A stretch of 64,000 bases of DNA from Mesorhizobium temperatum (lineage in GTDB: Bacteria > Pseudomonadota > Alphaproteobacteria > Rhizobiales > Rhizobiaceae). The position numbers were made by a program, and so were the translations under genes. Positions 54,181 through 63,429 of the stretch are shown here, one piece after another. Positions within the stretch are counted from its first letter, which is position 1. Each line of letters starts with the position of its first letter. Under the pieces are notes generated by a model, which saw nothing but the letters and a program-made list of their open reading frames with translations, was not told the origin of the DNA and ran no database searches. The stretch spans positions 1 through 64,000 of the forward strand of contig NZ_NPKJ01000027.1 in NCBI RefSeq assembly GCF_002284575.1, read 5' to 3'.

Positions 54181-55454
54181 AGCTCCACACACTGGCGGCT
54201 GCGCTGGCATTCGGATTTTGCGTCCTTTCTGCCTTGAGCCAAGCCAATGCGGCCGAAGATCGCTCGATCAGGCCCTTCAAGGCTCAGGTGCCGCAAGCGG
54301 CGCTCGAGGACCTTCGCCGGCGCATCGCCGAGACACGGTGGCCCGACAGAGAGACGGTCAATGACCGGTCACAGGGCATACAGCTTTCGAAGATCAAGCC
54401 GCTCGTCGAGTACTGGGGCACCGGCTACGACTGGCGAAAGGCCGAGGCCAAGCTCAACGCCCTGCCTCAATTCATGACGACGATCGACGGCGTGGACATT
54501 CACTTCATTCACGTCCGCTCGCGCCATCCGAACGCCATGCCGCTGATCATGACGCATGGCTGGCCCGGCTCGGTGTTCGAGCTGCTCAAGACCGTAGGCC
54601 CGCTGACGGATCCCACAGCTCATGGCGGGCGAGCGGAGGACGCGTTCGATCTCGTCCTGCCTTCGATGCCGGGATATGGCTTCTCCGGCAAACCGACAGA
54701 GACAGGTTGGGGACCTGATCGCATCGCACAAACCTGGGCGGAGCTGATGAAACGCCTGGGTTATACCCGCTACGTCGCACAGGGTGGCGACTGGGGCTCT
54801 CCCGTCTCGAGCGCGATGGCACGCCAGGCGCCGGCAGGTCTGCTCGGCATTCATATTAACCTGCCGGCGGTGGTGCCGCCCGAGATTGCCGCGGTGCTCG
54901 CCGTAGGCGGGCCAGCACCAACGGGACTCACGGACAAGGAACGCGCAGCGTTTGACGCGCTCAGCGCTGCAGCCAAGATGGGGAACAGATCCTACGCTAC
55001 GATGATGGGCACCCGGCCGCAGACGATCGGCTACGCCATCAATGACTCTCCCACAGGACTCGCGGCGTGGATGCTCGGACATCCGGGCTTCTCACGCTGG
55101 ACATACGACAACAGCGATCCCGAAAAGTCCCCGGACGAGGTGCTGGATGACATTACTCAGTACTGGCTGAGCAACAGCGCGACCTCAGCAGGGCGGCTGT
55201 ACTGGGAGTACGGTGGACGCAGCGTTGTTTTTGCGGCCGTGGAGCGGACCCTCGAGATCGCGCTGCCGGTGGCCATCACGGTCTTTCCGGAGGAAACATA
55301 TCTGGCCCCGGAGACGTGGGCCCGGCGCGCCTATCCAAACCTGATTTACTTTCACGAGGTCGACAAGGGCGGTCATTTCGCCGCCTGGGAGCAACCCGAA
55401 CTGTTTTCTGCCGAGTTGCGTGCGGCGTTCCGACCGCTCCGACAAGATTTCTGA
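54177..55454 (+). CDS. secreted epoxide hydrolase-like alpha/beta hydrolase (second copy)
   Basis: The 425-residue protein has a Sec-type signal ending ANAA, in contrast to the Tat signal of its paralogue. The EHN domain (RPFKAQVPQAALEDLRRRI) is followed by HGWPG near 127-131, nucleophile D205 in QGGDWGSPV, and the His in GGHFAAWEQPELF. The two copies are alike along most of their length. It is coupled to the DUF6130-like gene and sits 65 bp before the VOC gene. Confidence 0.92.
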   Translation: MKLHTLAAALAFGFCVLSALSQANAAEDRSIRPFKAQVPQAALEDLRRRIAETRWPDRETVNDRSQGIQLSKIKPLVEYWGTGYDWRKAEAKLNALPQFMTTIDGVDIHFIHVRSRHPNAMPLIMTHGWPGSVFELLKTVGPLTDPTAHGGRAEDAFDLVLPSMPGYGFSGKPTETGWGPDRIAQTWAELMKRLGYTRYVAQGGDWGSPVSSAMARQAPAGLLGIHINLPAVVPPEIAAVLAVGGPAPTGLTDKERAAFDALSAAAKMGNRSYATMMGTRPQTIGYAINDSPTGLAAWMLGHPGFSRWTYDNSDPEKSPDEVLDDITQYWLSNSATSAGRLYWEYGGRSVVFAAVERTLEIALPVAITVFPEETYLAPETWARRAYPNLIYFHEVDKGGHFAAWEQPELFSAELRAAFRPLRQDF

Positions 55455-55519
55455 GGCGCGTACCAGGCGCCAGCCCGGGCGCGTTCAACGCTCAACAGGT
55501 TAAACCTAAGGAGATCGAC

Positions 55520-56182
55520 ATGAGCAGCACTATTCTGGCGCATAGCGAAGACCCGATCGAAACCCCCGGAACGCGCCCCCTCGACATGAAGCTCGAGGCC
55601 GTAGTCATCCCCGTTTCGGACGCCGCACGCTCCAAGCAGTTCTACGAAGGCCTGGGCTGGAGGCTCGACGGCGATTTCGTCGTCGGCGACACGTTCCGGG
55701 CGATGCAGTTCACGCCTCCGGGCTCGCCGGCCTCGATCCATTTCGGCACCGGCCTCACGCCGGCCGCGCCTGGCTCCGCAAACGGGCTTTTCCTCGTCGT
55801 GTCGGACATCGAGGCGGCGCGCGCCGAACTCATTGGCCACGGCGTCGAAGTCAGCGAAGTATTCCACCGCGCCGGTCCGGGCAAGCCAGCGGTCAGCGGC
55901 AGGCATCCGGAACGGCAGAGCTATTCCTCTTACGCAACCTTCAAGGATCCAGACGGCAATGAGTGGCTGCTGCAGGAGGTCACCACCCGGCTCCCTGGCC
56001 GGATTGACCCCAACACCACCAACTACGCTTCCGTAGCGGACCTTGCTGCTGCCATGCGGCGCGCGTCGGAAGCTCATGGCGAACACGAGAAGCGCAACGG
56101 CGGCCAGCGCGACGAGAACTGGCCGTATTGGTACGCCGAGTACATGGTGGCGGAGCAAACCGGCAAGCCGCTGCCACTTTGA
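55520..56182 (+). CDS. VOC-superfamily (glyoxalase-like) protein
   Basis: AAGGAGATCGAC directly precedes the ATG at 55520. The 220-residue protein has one VOC domain at about 23-135 (LEAVVIPVSDAARSKQFYEG and SYATFKDPDGNEWLLQEV with the metal-type Glu). A C-terminal extension of 70 residues has RDENWPYWYAEYMVAEQTG. Unlike its neighbours it has no export signal. Substrate unknown. Confidence 0.88.
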   Translation: MSSTILAHSEDPIETPGTRPLDMKLEAVVIPVSDAARSKQFYEGLGWRLDGDFVVGDTFRAMQFTPPGSPASIHFGTGLTPAAPGSANGLFLVVSDIEAARAELIGHGVEVSEVFHRAGPGKPAVSGRHPERQSYSSYATFKDPDGNEWLLQEVTTRLPGRIDPNTTNYASVADLAAAMRRASEAHGEHEKRNGGQRDENWPYWYAEYMVAEQTGKPLPL

Positions 56183-56252
56183 GAAATTAGGCGCGCGCGT
56201 TGCGCCCACTCCTGTGCGCGCGCCAATTTCGATCATACCCAGAGGCGTCACG

Positions 56253-57371
56253 ATGAAAACAAACAGGCTGTTGGCAGCCGCGGCGCTCGTAATGGCAATC
56301 GGCGCATCGATTGCAGGTTTTCTAGGAGATACGAATATGACGCGTCCGATAACCTCCGAACAGACAGAGGTTCCGTTCCTTCACGGCCCTTCCGCCGGCG
56401 CTGTTGCAGGTCAATCCGAGCTCGCTTCTCTCGAGAGTGCGGACGAGTGGATAAATTCCCCGCCCCTGACGGCATCGGCTTTGCGCGGCAAGGTGATCCT
56501 TATCGATTTCTGGACCTATACCTGCATCAACTGGCTGCGCACGCTGCCCTATGTCCGAGCGTGGGAGGAGAAGTATCGCGATCAAGGTTTGGTGGTGATC
56601 GGCGTGCATTCACCCGAGTTCTCCTTTGAGAAAGACCTGAACAACGTACGTCGGGCCGCGAAGGATTTGGCAGTCGATTACCCGATCGCGGTAGACAACG
56701 GCCATCTCATATGGCGGGCCTTTAACAACCAGTATTGGCCGGCGCTCTATTTCATCGATTCGCGGGGACGTGTTCGGCATCATCATTTTGGCGAGGGCTC
56801 ATACGAGCAATCGGAAAAGATCATCCAGGAATTGCTGGCCGAGACTGGAGTCGACGGATTTGAACGTGAGCCCGTCTCGGTAAATGCCCGCGGGTTCGAA
56901 GCGGCGGCCGATTGGGACAGCCTCAGGTCTCCAGAAAATTATCTCGGGTATGATCGCACCCAGAACTTTGCGTCCGGCGGGAAACCGGTTTTGGACAAGC
57001 CGCGCATCTACGAAGTGCCAGCTCGATTGAGCCTGAACGAGTGGGGGCTGTCTGGCAGTTGGACGGCAAGGAAGGAAACCGCCGTACTGAACAAGCCCAA
57101 TGGCCGCATCGCGTATCGTTTTCACGCCCGCGATCTTCATCTCGTCATGGGGCCGGCAGCGACGGGAACTTCCGTGAGATTTCGGGTGCTGATCGACGGA
57201 CAGCCGCCAGGCGCTGCTCACGGAATTGACATTGACGAAAAAGGCGAAGGCACGGTGACGGAGCAGCGCCTGTACCAACTGATCCGCCAACCGCACCCCA
57301 TCGTCGATCGCCAGTTCGAGATCGAGTTTCTCGACTCGGATGTGGAAGTCTTCGCATTCACGTTCGGCTGA
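56253..57371 (+). CDS. thioredoxin-like protein of DipZ type with altered CxxC
   Basis: The ATG at 56253 is placed before a signal or anchor sequence (MKTNRLLAAAALVMAIGASI). The 372-residue protein has a redoxin domain (about 70-205: LIDFWTYTCINWLRTLPYV and GVHSPEFSFEKD) and the C-terminal beta domain seen in DipZ-type proteins. The family active site is C-I-N-C; here it is C91-I-N-W94, a change that a single TGC to TGG substitution explains. It cannot run ordinary dithiol exchange. It lies between the VOC and hydrolase genes. Confidence 0.88.
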   Translation: MKTNRLLAAAALVMAIGASIAGFLGDTNMTRPITSEQTEVPFLHGPSAGAVAGQSELASLESADEWINSPPLTASALRGKVILIDFWTYTCINWLRTLPYVRAWEEKYRDQGLVVIGVHSPEFSFEKDLNNVRRAAKDLAVDYPIAVDNGHLIWRAFNNQYWPALYFIDSRGRVRHHHFGEGSYEQSEKIIQELLAETGVDGFEREPVSVNARGFEAAADWDSLRSPENYLGYDRTQNFASGGKPVLDKPRIYEVPARLSLNEWGLSGSWTARKETAVLNKPNGRIAYRFHARDLHLVMGPAATGTSVRFRVLIDGQPPGAAHGIDIDEKGEGTVTEQRLYQLIRQPHPIVDRQFEIEFLDSDVEVFAFTFG

Positions 57372-57399
57372 TTGCCTGCGCAACGATAGAGGTTCCCTA

Positions 57400-58434
57400 A
57401 TGCATTCGCTCAAGATCCCGGATGGGATCGACCAAGATCGCCGCCGGTTCTTAGGCACCGCCGCGATGGCTGTCGCAGCCACTCAGCTCGGTCTGATCGC
57501 TCCGGCAGCAGCACAGCAGGCAACCGAAGAGCCAGCAACATCTTTCGGGCTGTTGAATCAGATCGACGCCGGCGTGCTGAGCGTCGGCTATGCCGATATA
57601 GGACCCGCTGGCGGCCCCCCGGTCATCCTGCTGCACGGATGGCCATACGACATCCACACCTATGTCGATGTCGCGCCCTTGCTTGCGTCGAAGGGATACC
57701 GCGTGATCGTGCCGTATCTGCGCGGTTATGGCACGACGCGCTTTCTTTCAAGCGCGGTCCGAAACGGCCAGCAATCGGCGATCGCGCTCGACATCATCGC
57801 CTTGATGGATGCTCTTAAGATCGACAAGGCAACCATCGGCGGTTGCGACTGGGGCGCTCGAACAGCCTGTATTGTCGCGGCGCTGTGGCCGGAGCGCTGT
57901 AGGGCTCTGGTTTCCGTGAGCGGTTATCTGATCGGCAGCCAGGAGGCCAACAAGATGCCGCTGCCGCCGAACGCGGAGCTGCAATGGTGGTACCAGTATT
58001 ATTTCGCAACCGAGCGCGGCCAGGCCGGCTACGAGAAATACACGCGCGATTTCGCAAAACTCATCTGGCAGATCGCCTCGCCGAAATGGACCTTCGACAA
58101 CGCGACCTTTGACCGCAGCGCGGCGGCCTTCGACAATCCGGATCATGTCGCGATCGTGATCCACAACTATCGCTGGAGGCTCGGCTTGGCCGAAGGCGAG
58201 CCGAAATATGGCGATCTCGAACAGCGGCTTGCCAAGTTTCCCGTCATTACCGTGCCTGCCATCACCTTGGAGGGTGACGCTAATGGAGCGCCACACCCGG
58301 ATCCCAGCGCCTACGCCAAAAAATTCTCGGGCCGATACGAGCACCGGACGATCAACGGCGGCATCGGGCACAATTTGCCGCAGGAAGCTCCGCAAGCCTT
58401 CGCCAAAGCTGTCGTCGAAGCCGACGGTCATTGA
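57400..58434 (+). CDS. Tat-exported alpha/beta hydrolase with Asp nucleophile
   Basis: The start at 57400 gives a Tat signal (DRRRFLGTAAMAVAATQLGL). The 344-residue protein has LLHGWPYDIHTY at the oxyanion region, GGCDWGA with Asp150 at the nucleophile elbow, and His in GGIGHNLPQEAP. An Asp nucleophile is typical of epoxide hydrolases and haloalkane dehalogenases. It is not closely similar to the other two hydrolases in the run and lacks the EHN domain. Substrate unknown. Confidence 0.9.
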   Translation: MHSLKIPDGIDQDRRRFLGTAAMAVAATQLGLIAPAAAQQATEEPATSFGLLNQIDAGVLSVGYADIGPAGGPPVILLHGWPYDIHTYVDVAPLLASKGYRVIVPYLRGYGTTRFLSSAVRNGQQSAIALDIIALMDALKIDKATIGGCDWGARTACIVAALWPERCRALVSVSGYLIGSQEANKMPLPPNAELQWWYQYYFATERGQAGYEKYTRDFAKLIWQIASPKWTFDNATFDRSAAAFDNPDHVAIVIHNYRWRLGLAEGEPKYGDLEQRLAKFPVITVPAITLEGDANGAPHPDPSAYAKKFSGRYEHRTINGGIGHNLPQEAPQAFAKAVVEADGH

Positions 58435-58547
58435 TCGGCCTATAGGCGCCGCTGGCAATGGACAAGAAGAAGAGAACTACTTCCCAGCTACGCCGGACTT
58501 TGAACGGCTTTTGGCCGATTTGAACCAGCCCGCCAGAGAGGACGAAT

Positions 58548-59261
58548 ATGATTATCCAAGACTCCGTACTGTTCATAACAGGCGCAAATCGCGGGCTGGG
58601 TTTGGCTTTTGCTGAGCAAGCCCTTCAACGCGGCGCAAAGAAGGTCTATGCGGGTGTGCGCAGACCCGCTGATGAGGGTAGGCCTGGGATCATACAGGTC
58701 AGACTGGATGTAACCGATCACGCCTCAATAGCAGTAGCCGCGAACCAATGCGGCGATACTACCTTGCTGGTCAACAATGCCGGCATTGCCCGTCTGACCA
58801 GCAGCACCCTTGACCCGAGTATGATCGAGGGAGCGCGGGAAATCCTCGAGACAAACTATTTCGGAATGATCGCCGTCAGCCAGGCGTTCGCTCCGATCCT
58901 TGCCAGGAACGGCGGCGGAGCGATCATCAATGTGTTGTCCGACGCCACTTGGTATGCCCGGCCTATGCTTGCCGCATATTCCGCTTCAAAATCTGCGGCT
59001 TGGAGCTTCACAAATGCCTTGCGCATCGAATTGCGGGGCCAGAAGACGACGGTGCTCGGTCTGCATGTGAGCTTCATGGATACGGACATGACCCATGGAT
59101 TCGACATGAAGAAAGTCAGTCCGCAGCAGGCTGCGGAAGCCGCCTTGATCGACCTTGAGGCTAACAAGGAAGAGGTGCTCGCTGATGATTTCACCAAAGA
59201 GGTTAAGCGAAGCCTCTCCAACGGAAAGCCAATTTACCTCGACCCGCCACCACTCGGCTGA
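58548..59261 (+). CDS. short-chain dehydrogenase/reductase
   Basis: GAGAGGA lies just before the ATG. The 237-residue protein has the nucleotide-binding TGANRGLG at 11-18, NNAG at 76-79, S131, and the catalytic Y144-x3-K148 in YSASK. It resembles the cytoplasmic SDR group without a signal. It ends the run of same-strand genes that begins at 52302 and may reduce or oxidise the product of the hydrolases; that link is inferred from position. Confidence 0.93.
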   Translation: MIIQDSVLFITGANRGLGLAFAEQALQRGAKKVYAGVRRPADEGRPGIIQVRLDVTDHASIAVAANQCGDTTLLVNNAGIARLTSSTLDPSMIEGAREILETNYFGMIAVSQAFAPILARNGGGAIINVLSDATWYARPMLAAYSASKSAAWSFTNALRIELRGQKTTVLGLHVSFMDTDMTHGFDMKKVSPQQAAEAALIDLEANKEEVLADDFTKEVKRSLSNGKPIYLDPPPLG

Positions 59262-59972
59262 ATGGCATAGCTGTGATTGGCTTCCAGTCGTCCCGGCCGG
59301 TCGATCATTAAAAACCGCCTTTGCTGAAAGCAGTCGTTGTTCGTTCCTGCTCAAGGTCAGCAACGGGTCACCCCATAGTCATCACGCCGTGTGACCTGAA
59401 CGTCCGCTCTTGCCTTTTGGACGCCAAAAGCTGCCGGTCTGCTCTCGGCCCACCTGCGGTCATCGAGAAACTCGCGGCGGATGGCCGTTTCTGACGCTTC
59501 TACGCCGTTCCGGGAAGCTCGCATGCTCCTTTCCGTCCAAAAACGTTAATCCGCAGGCCGGACGTTGCCCCGGCGGCAATCCATTCTGGCCAGCCGGCGC
59601 GCGTCGCCGGCCGGTCGCTGGCGTGGCTTCAGCGCGGCTTCACCAAGACCGGGATACTCCTCTGCGGACCAGTGACGCATGTAGCAATCGCATACTCAGC
59701 GATAACCCGTCGCCATTCGCCGTCGTCCAATTCGGACTTCAGCCCGAATGTCTACTCGTGGCGGATATGAGCATCCTGTTGGTAGCGTCAGTCGCGCAGC
59801 ATTGAAATTATTGAGGAATTTTGTCCGAGAGCGCTACCAAAGATGCTGATTTACTAGTTATTTCAATAACTTAGTTGATTTTGGTAGAGGGAAGGGCGCT
59901 GGAAACTAACCTTCTCCATTTTCGGCAATTCCCCAACCGTCGCGAATCTCGCGATCGAGCAGCGTCCTCCAG
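59262..59972. other. 711-bp spacer without a supported gene
   Basis: No frame has a ribosome site or recognisable product. An 8-nt inverted repeat, CTACCAAA at 59834-59841 and TTTGGTAG at 59880-59887, encloses an AT-rich stretch. The following TGGTAGAGGGAAGGG...CTTCTCC resembles 31175-31210. The spacer separates the rightward hydrolase run from the leftward ABC operon. Confidence 0.4.
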
Positions 59973-61028
59973 TCACTCATAGCCTGTCATCTCGAGATAG
60001 CCGCGCCCGGCATGGCTGCCCTCAAATCGGATCGGGCCCTCCCAATACGGAAAGCGTGTGTCCATCCAGGCTTGCGGGTTCAGCGCCCGCGTGGTCACAT
60101 CTACCTCTTTTTCCGGCAATTGCACCCGCCAACGGATCGGCACGCTGCGTCCCGCGACTGCCGCCGTTTCGAGCGGCGTGACCCTTAGCGCGCCGGGGGC
60201 CTGCGGCTGCGGCCTGCCGTCGGCCTTGATCCATGTGGCCGAGGTAAAGCCCGCGCCTCCGCCGCGCAGACGAAAGCCCATCATCTTTTCGCCGCTGTCG
60301 AAATGCAGCGAGAACCAGTCCCACCCGGTTTGATCCTCAGCCAGCGGCTGCGAGGACCATTCGTGGTCCAACCACGCCTGACCGGTCACCGCAATCGCGC
60401 CCGCGGGAAGGGTCAGCGTCCCGGTCACGTGGTAGAATGGTTGCGAGTAATAATAGCTCGCCTGCCCCTTCTCGGATTTCACCGAATAGCCCTGCACTCC
60501 CTGCGGCACCAGAGGGCCTTTGGCGTCCAACGCCAGTTCGTAGGAAAACGCCTGTCCTGCCGCACGCAGATCGAGCGCCGACAGCGCATCCGCCTCTGGC
60601 AGGGCCCGGCCTGCCATCTGCCAATTGTCAATCCAGGCCGCAAAGGGCGCAGCCGTAACCCCCGCCTGGCCGATGCCGCCCCGTGCCATCCGTTCGTCCA
60701 CGAATTGGTGCGTTTGCGTCGTCAGCCCCGCATGACCCATCCAAAGCTGCGGACTGGACCAGCCGGACCGCTCCACCGGGGCCAGGGCGGATCGGAAAAG
60801 AGTCCATTGCACACCATAGTCCGTTCCATCCGCAGCTTGCAGGTTGGCGGTCAAATACCACCATTCGATCCGGTAACCGGGGTGCGGGCCGTGGTCTGCC
60901 GGGAAGTTGAATGCAGTCCCCGGCTGCGGCACTGAAAACCCGTCAGCCTCTGTGCCAAGCCCAGCAAAACCCTGGCCAAAGGCAGGTGCGGCCAAGCACA
61001 GATAGATCAGCAATGCCCTAACGCTCAT
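59973..61028 (-). CDS. secreted lipocalin-like (AttH/CrtC-type) protein
   Basis: The ATG at 61028 (MSVRALLIYLCLAAPAFGQG) gives a signal peptide; one 6 bp upstream is possible. The mature part has the AttH hallmark HPGYRIEWWYLTANLQ and WLDHEWSSQ, plus LEMTGYE at the C-terminus, as in carotenoid hydratase-like and AttH-like lipocalins. Such proteins are regularly encoded with an ABC transporter of the FtsX type, as here. Start and end overlap the permease gene by 11 bp. The ligand is unknown, possibly a lipid. Confidence 0.88.
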   Translation of the reverse strand: MSVRALLIYLCLAAPAFGQGFAGLGTEADGFSVPQPGTAFNFPADHGPHPGYRIEWWYLTANLQAADGTDYGVQWTLFRSALAPVERSGWSSPQLWMGHAGLTTQTHQFVDERMARGGIGQAGVTAAPFAAWIDNWQMAGRALPEADALSALDLRAAGQAFSYELALDAKGPLVPQGVQGYSVKSEKGQASYYYSQPFYHVTGTLTLPAGAIAVTGQAWLDHEWSSQPLAEDQTGWDWFSLHFDSGEKMMGFRLRGGGAGFTSATWIKADGRPQPQAPGALRVTPLETAAVAGRSVPIRWRVQLPEKEVDVTTRALNPQAWMDTRFPYWEGPIRFEGSHAGRGYLEMTGYE

Positions 61029-63429
61029 GTGCAAATAAGCTCAACAAATCCGATGGCGAAAGACGCGCCAGCCGCCAGGCAGGCACGGCGGCTGCGAGCC
61101 CGGCCGCCAGCAGCGCGAGCGCCGCCAGCCGCACCCAGTCACCGGGAAAAAGGTGCATCGGCAGACGCCAGCCAAAAGCCTCGACATTCACCACCGCCAG
61201 CAGAACAAAGGCGAGCCCGATACCTACAGGCAGAGCGGCCAGCATGGTCAAGGCTGCCAACAACAAGCCGCGCCAAAGCTCCAGCCATACGAGGTGGCGG
61301 CGGGGCAGACCCATGGCCCAGACCGGCGCCAGTTGCGGTAGGCGCATCCCCGACAGGGTCATGAGGCTCGCAAACATCGCCAGCCCCGCGACTCCCAGCG
61401 TCAGCACATTCAGCGCGGCTGTCACTCTGAATGTGCGCTCAAACACTTTGAGCGAAAAGACCTTGATCCCGGCCTGGTCAATCACGTTCTGCGCGGGCAG
61501 CCCGAATTCCGCCCGCAAACCCGCAGCCAGTGCTTCGGCCTTGCCGGGGGCAATCCGAATGGCATAGCGCAGGCGGGAGACGTCAGGATAGTGCTGGAGC
61601 AGTGTGTCGATCCCGATGATCACTTGGCCGATCGGGTTGCCATAGTCGGCATAGACGCCGACGATGCTGGCCCGCCAGCCACCGGGCAGCGTGATCTGGT
61701 CCCCCAAGCCCAACTCCTGGCGCCGCGCCAGTTGTTCGTTGATCAGGGCGCCGTCGCCTGTGGCGATCCGGTCCCACACCTCCGGCACTGCAGAGAGGAT
61801 CGGCCAGTTGTCGCGATAGGTGGCATGATCGGCCACGCCGTATATTGCCGCGGGCTGGCCTGCGACCCGGCCCTCAATGCTCCAGATCGGCAGGACCGCG
61901 TCGCTGCGCTGGGCCAGCCAGTCGTGTATCGCCGTGGCCTCTGCTTCAGTGCGGGCGGTCACGTAAAGCTCAGAGGCGAGACGCTGATCGAGCCAGCCGG
62001 TGAAGGTCAGCCGAAAGCTCGACACCATCGTGCTGACGCCCACATTGACGGCCAGCGCAAGCAGCAGTGCCATTAGCGCCAATGACAGGCCGGGAAGCTG
62101 TTGACGCGTGTCGGCCCAAAACCATTCAGCCAATGGTCCACGCGCCAAGCGGCCGCCAAGGTGCAATATCCCCGTCAGCACGAGCGGCAGCGCCAGTGCC
62201 GCCCCCAACAGCAGTGCCGCCAGAAGCGCAAAACCCGCCTCGAGGCCGGATCCGAACTGTGCAATTCCCGCCGCCGTCAACAGGAGCACCATCGCAGCCA
62301 CGCCTTGCGCGCGCAGGGCCCGCTCCGAAGCCCGCGCCCAGGCCCGAGGCTGGGCCGACGCAAGCAGCGGCAGGTGCCATAGCCGCCAGAGGCTCTGTGC
62401 GGCCGCTACCAGCGTGCCGATTACCGCGATCGCCAGCCCCGCTGCCCACACTGCGGGGCGGATCGACAGCGTTCCCGGCACATCGGCCCCGTAAAGCCCG
62501 CGCAGGGTGGCGGCGACGTCGGGCAAAAGGGCCGAGGCGACTACATAGCCAAGTGCCACGCCCACTAGTCCCGCGAGGAGGGCGAAGATCAGCAGCTCGG
62601 CGATCAGCAAAAGGACCAGCACGCGGGCCGGCAAGCCCAGTGCGCGCAGCGTGCGAAATACCTGGCGGCGCTGTTCAAAAGCCAGACCGATGGCGGAATG
62701 CACGATGAAGAGCCCCACCGCAAAGGCAAGAAAACCGAAAGCCGTCAGGTTCAGGTGAAAACTGTCGGTCAGCCTGGCAAGATCCCCCGTTTCGCTCGGC
62801 TCGCGCAGGGTCAGGCCGGGGGCTGTCACCTCTAGAGGGGCACGGCCAATCGGTTGGTCCGGCCAGAGCAAAAGACGAGAGATATTGTCCTTTGCCCCAA
62901 GCAAGACCTGCGCCTGCCCGATGTCGGTGAGGACTGTGCCAGGCGGCAACCCCTCGGCCACGCGCACGGGAGGTGTTGCTTGCTCGGTTAGTCGTGCCGC
63001 GGTTTCCGGAGCTGCATAGAGCACACCGGGCGCCGTGATGAACGGCAATAGCTCATCACCCACCGCAACATCCACCTGCTGCGCCTGCGGCGGCAAAGTC
63101 AGTGGGTCAATGCCGAGGACGCGCAACCGCACATCCCCAAACCGCATTTCACCTTCAATCACCGGCGAAGCCAGCCAGCCTGCTCGCCGCAGTCTCACAA
63201 ACACCTGTTGATCCATCCGGGCCCCGTCCTCACGCACCAGTTGCGCGAGCCGGTCCTGCCCAAGGATCGCCGCTGCACGGTCATAGCTCGCCCGCGCCTC
63301 ACCGTTGATCGTCTGAACCGCTGACCACAACGCCGTTGCCAGCGATAGCCCCAAAAGCAGCATCGCCAGTTGGACAGGCCGCCTGCGCCAATGCGACAAG
63401 AGCGCTGACAACCCGGTCCACACCATCAA
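61018..63429 (-). CDS. FtsX/MacB-type ABC transporter permease
   Basis: The 803-residue protein has an N-terminal helix (RPVQLAMLLLGLSLATALW), a large extracytoplasmic domain, and two FtsX units of several helices each (FGFLAFAVGLFIVHSAIGLAF and VLTLGVAGLAMFASLMTLSG). The end AWRLARLSPSDLLSL is typical. Its start overlaps the ATPase stop (ATGA). With the lipocalin-like partner it probably moves lipids or lipoproteins between membrane and periplasm. Confidence 0.9.
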   Translation of the reverse strand: MMVWTGLSALLSHWRRRPVQLAMLLLGLSLATALWSAVQTINGEARASYDRAAAILGQDRLAQLVREDGARMDQQVFVRLRRAGWLASPVIEGEMRFGDVRLRVLGIDPLTLPPQAQQVDVAVGDELLPFITAPGVLYAAPETAARLTEQATPPVRVAEGLPPGTVLTDIGQAQVLLGAKDNISRLLLWPDQPIGRAPLEVTAPGLTLREPSETGDLARLTDSFHLNLTAFGFLAFAVGLFIVHSAIGLAFEQRRQVFRTLRALGLPARVLVLLLIAELLIFALLAGLVGVALGYVVASALLPDVAATLRGLYGADVPGTLSIRPAVWAAGLAIAVIGTLVAAAQSLWRLWHLPLLASAQPRAWARASERALRAQGVAAMVLLLTAAGIAQFGSGLEAGFALLAALLLGAALALPLVLTGILHLGGRLARGPLAEWFWADTRQQLPGLSLALMALLLALAVNVGVSTMVSSFRLTFTGWLDQRLASELYVTARTEAEATAIHDWLAQRSDAVLPIWSIEGRVAGQPAAIYGVADHATYRDNWPILSAVPEVWDRIATGDGALINEQLARRQELGLGDQITLPGGWRASIVGVYADYGNPIGQVIIGIDTLLQHYPDVSRLRYAIRIAPGKAEALAAGLRAEFGLPAQNVIDQAGIKVFSLKVFERTFRVTAALNVLTLGVAGLAMFASLMTLSGMRLPQLAPVWAMGLPRRHLVWLELWRGLLLAALTMLAALPVGIGLAFVLLAVVNVEAFGWRLPMHLFPGDWVRLAALALLAAGLAAAVPAWRLARLSPSDLLSLFAHER

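Noticed and set aside
59410..59805. 131-residue plus-strand frame between the SDR and the lipocalin-like gene
   Set aside because: Low-quality composition, no ribosome site and no similarity that I can recognise.
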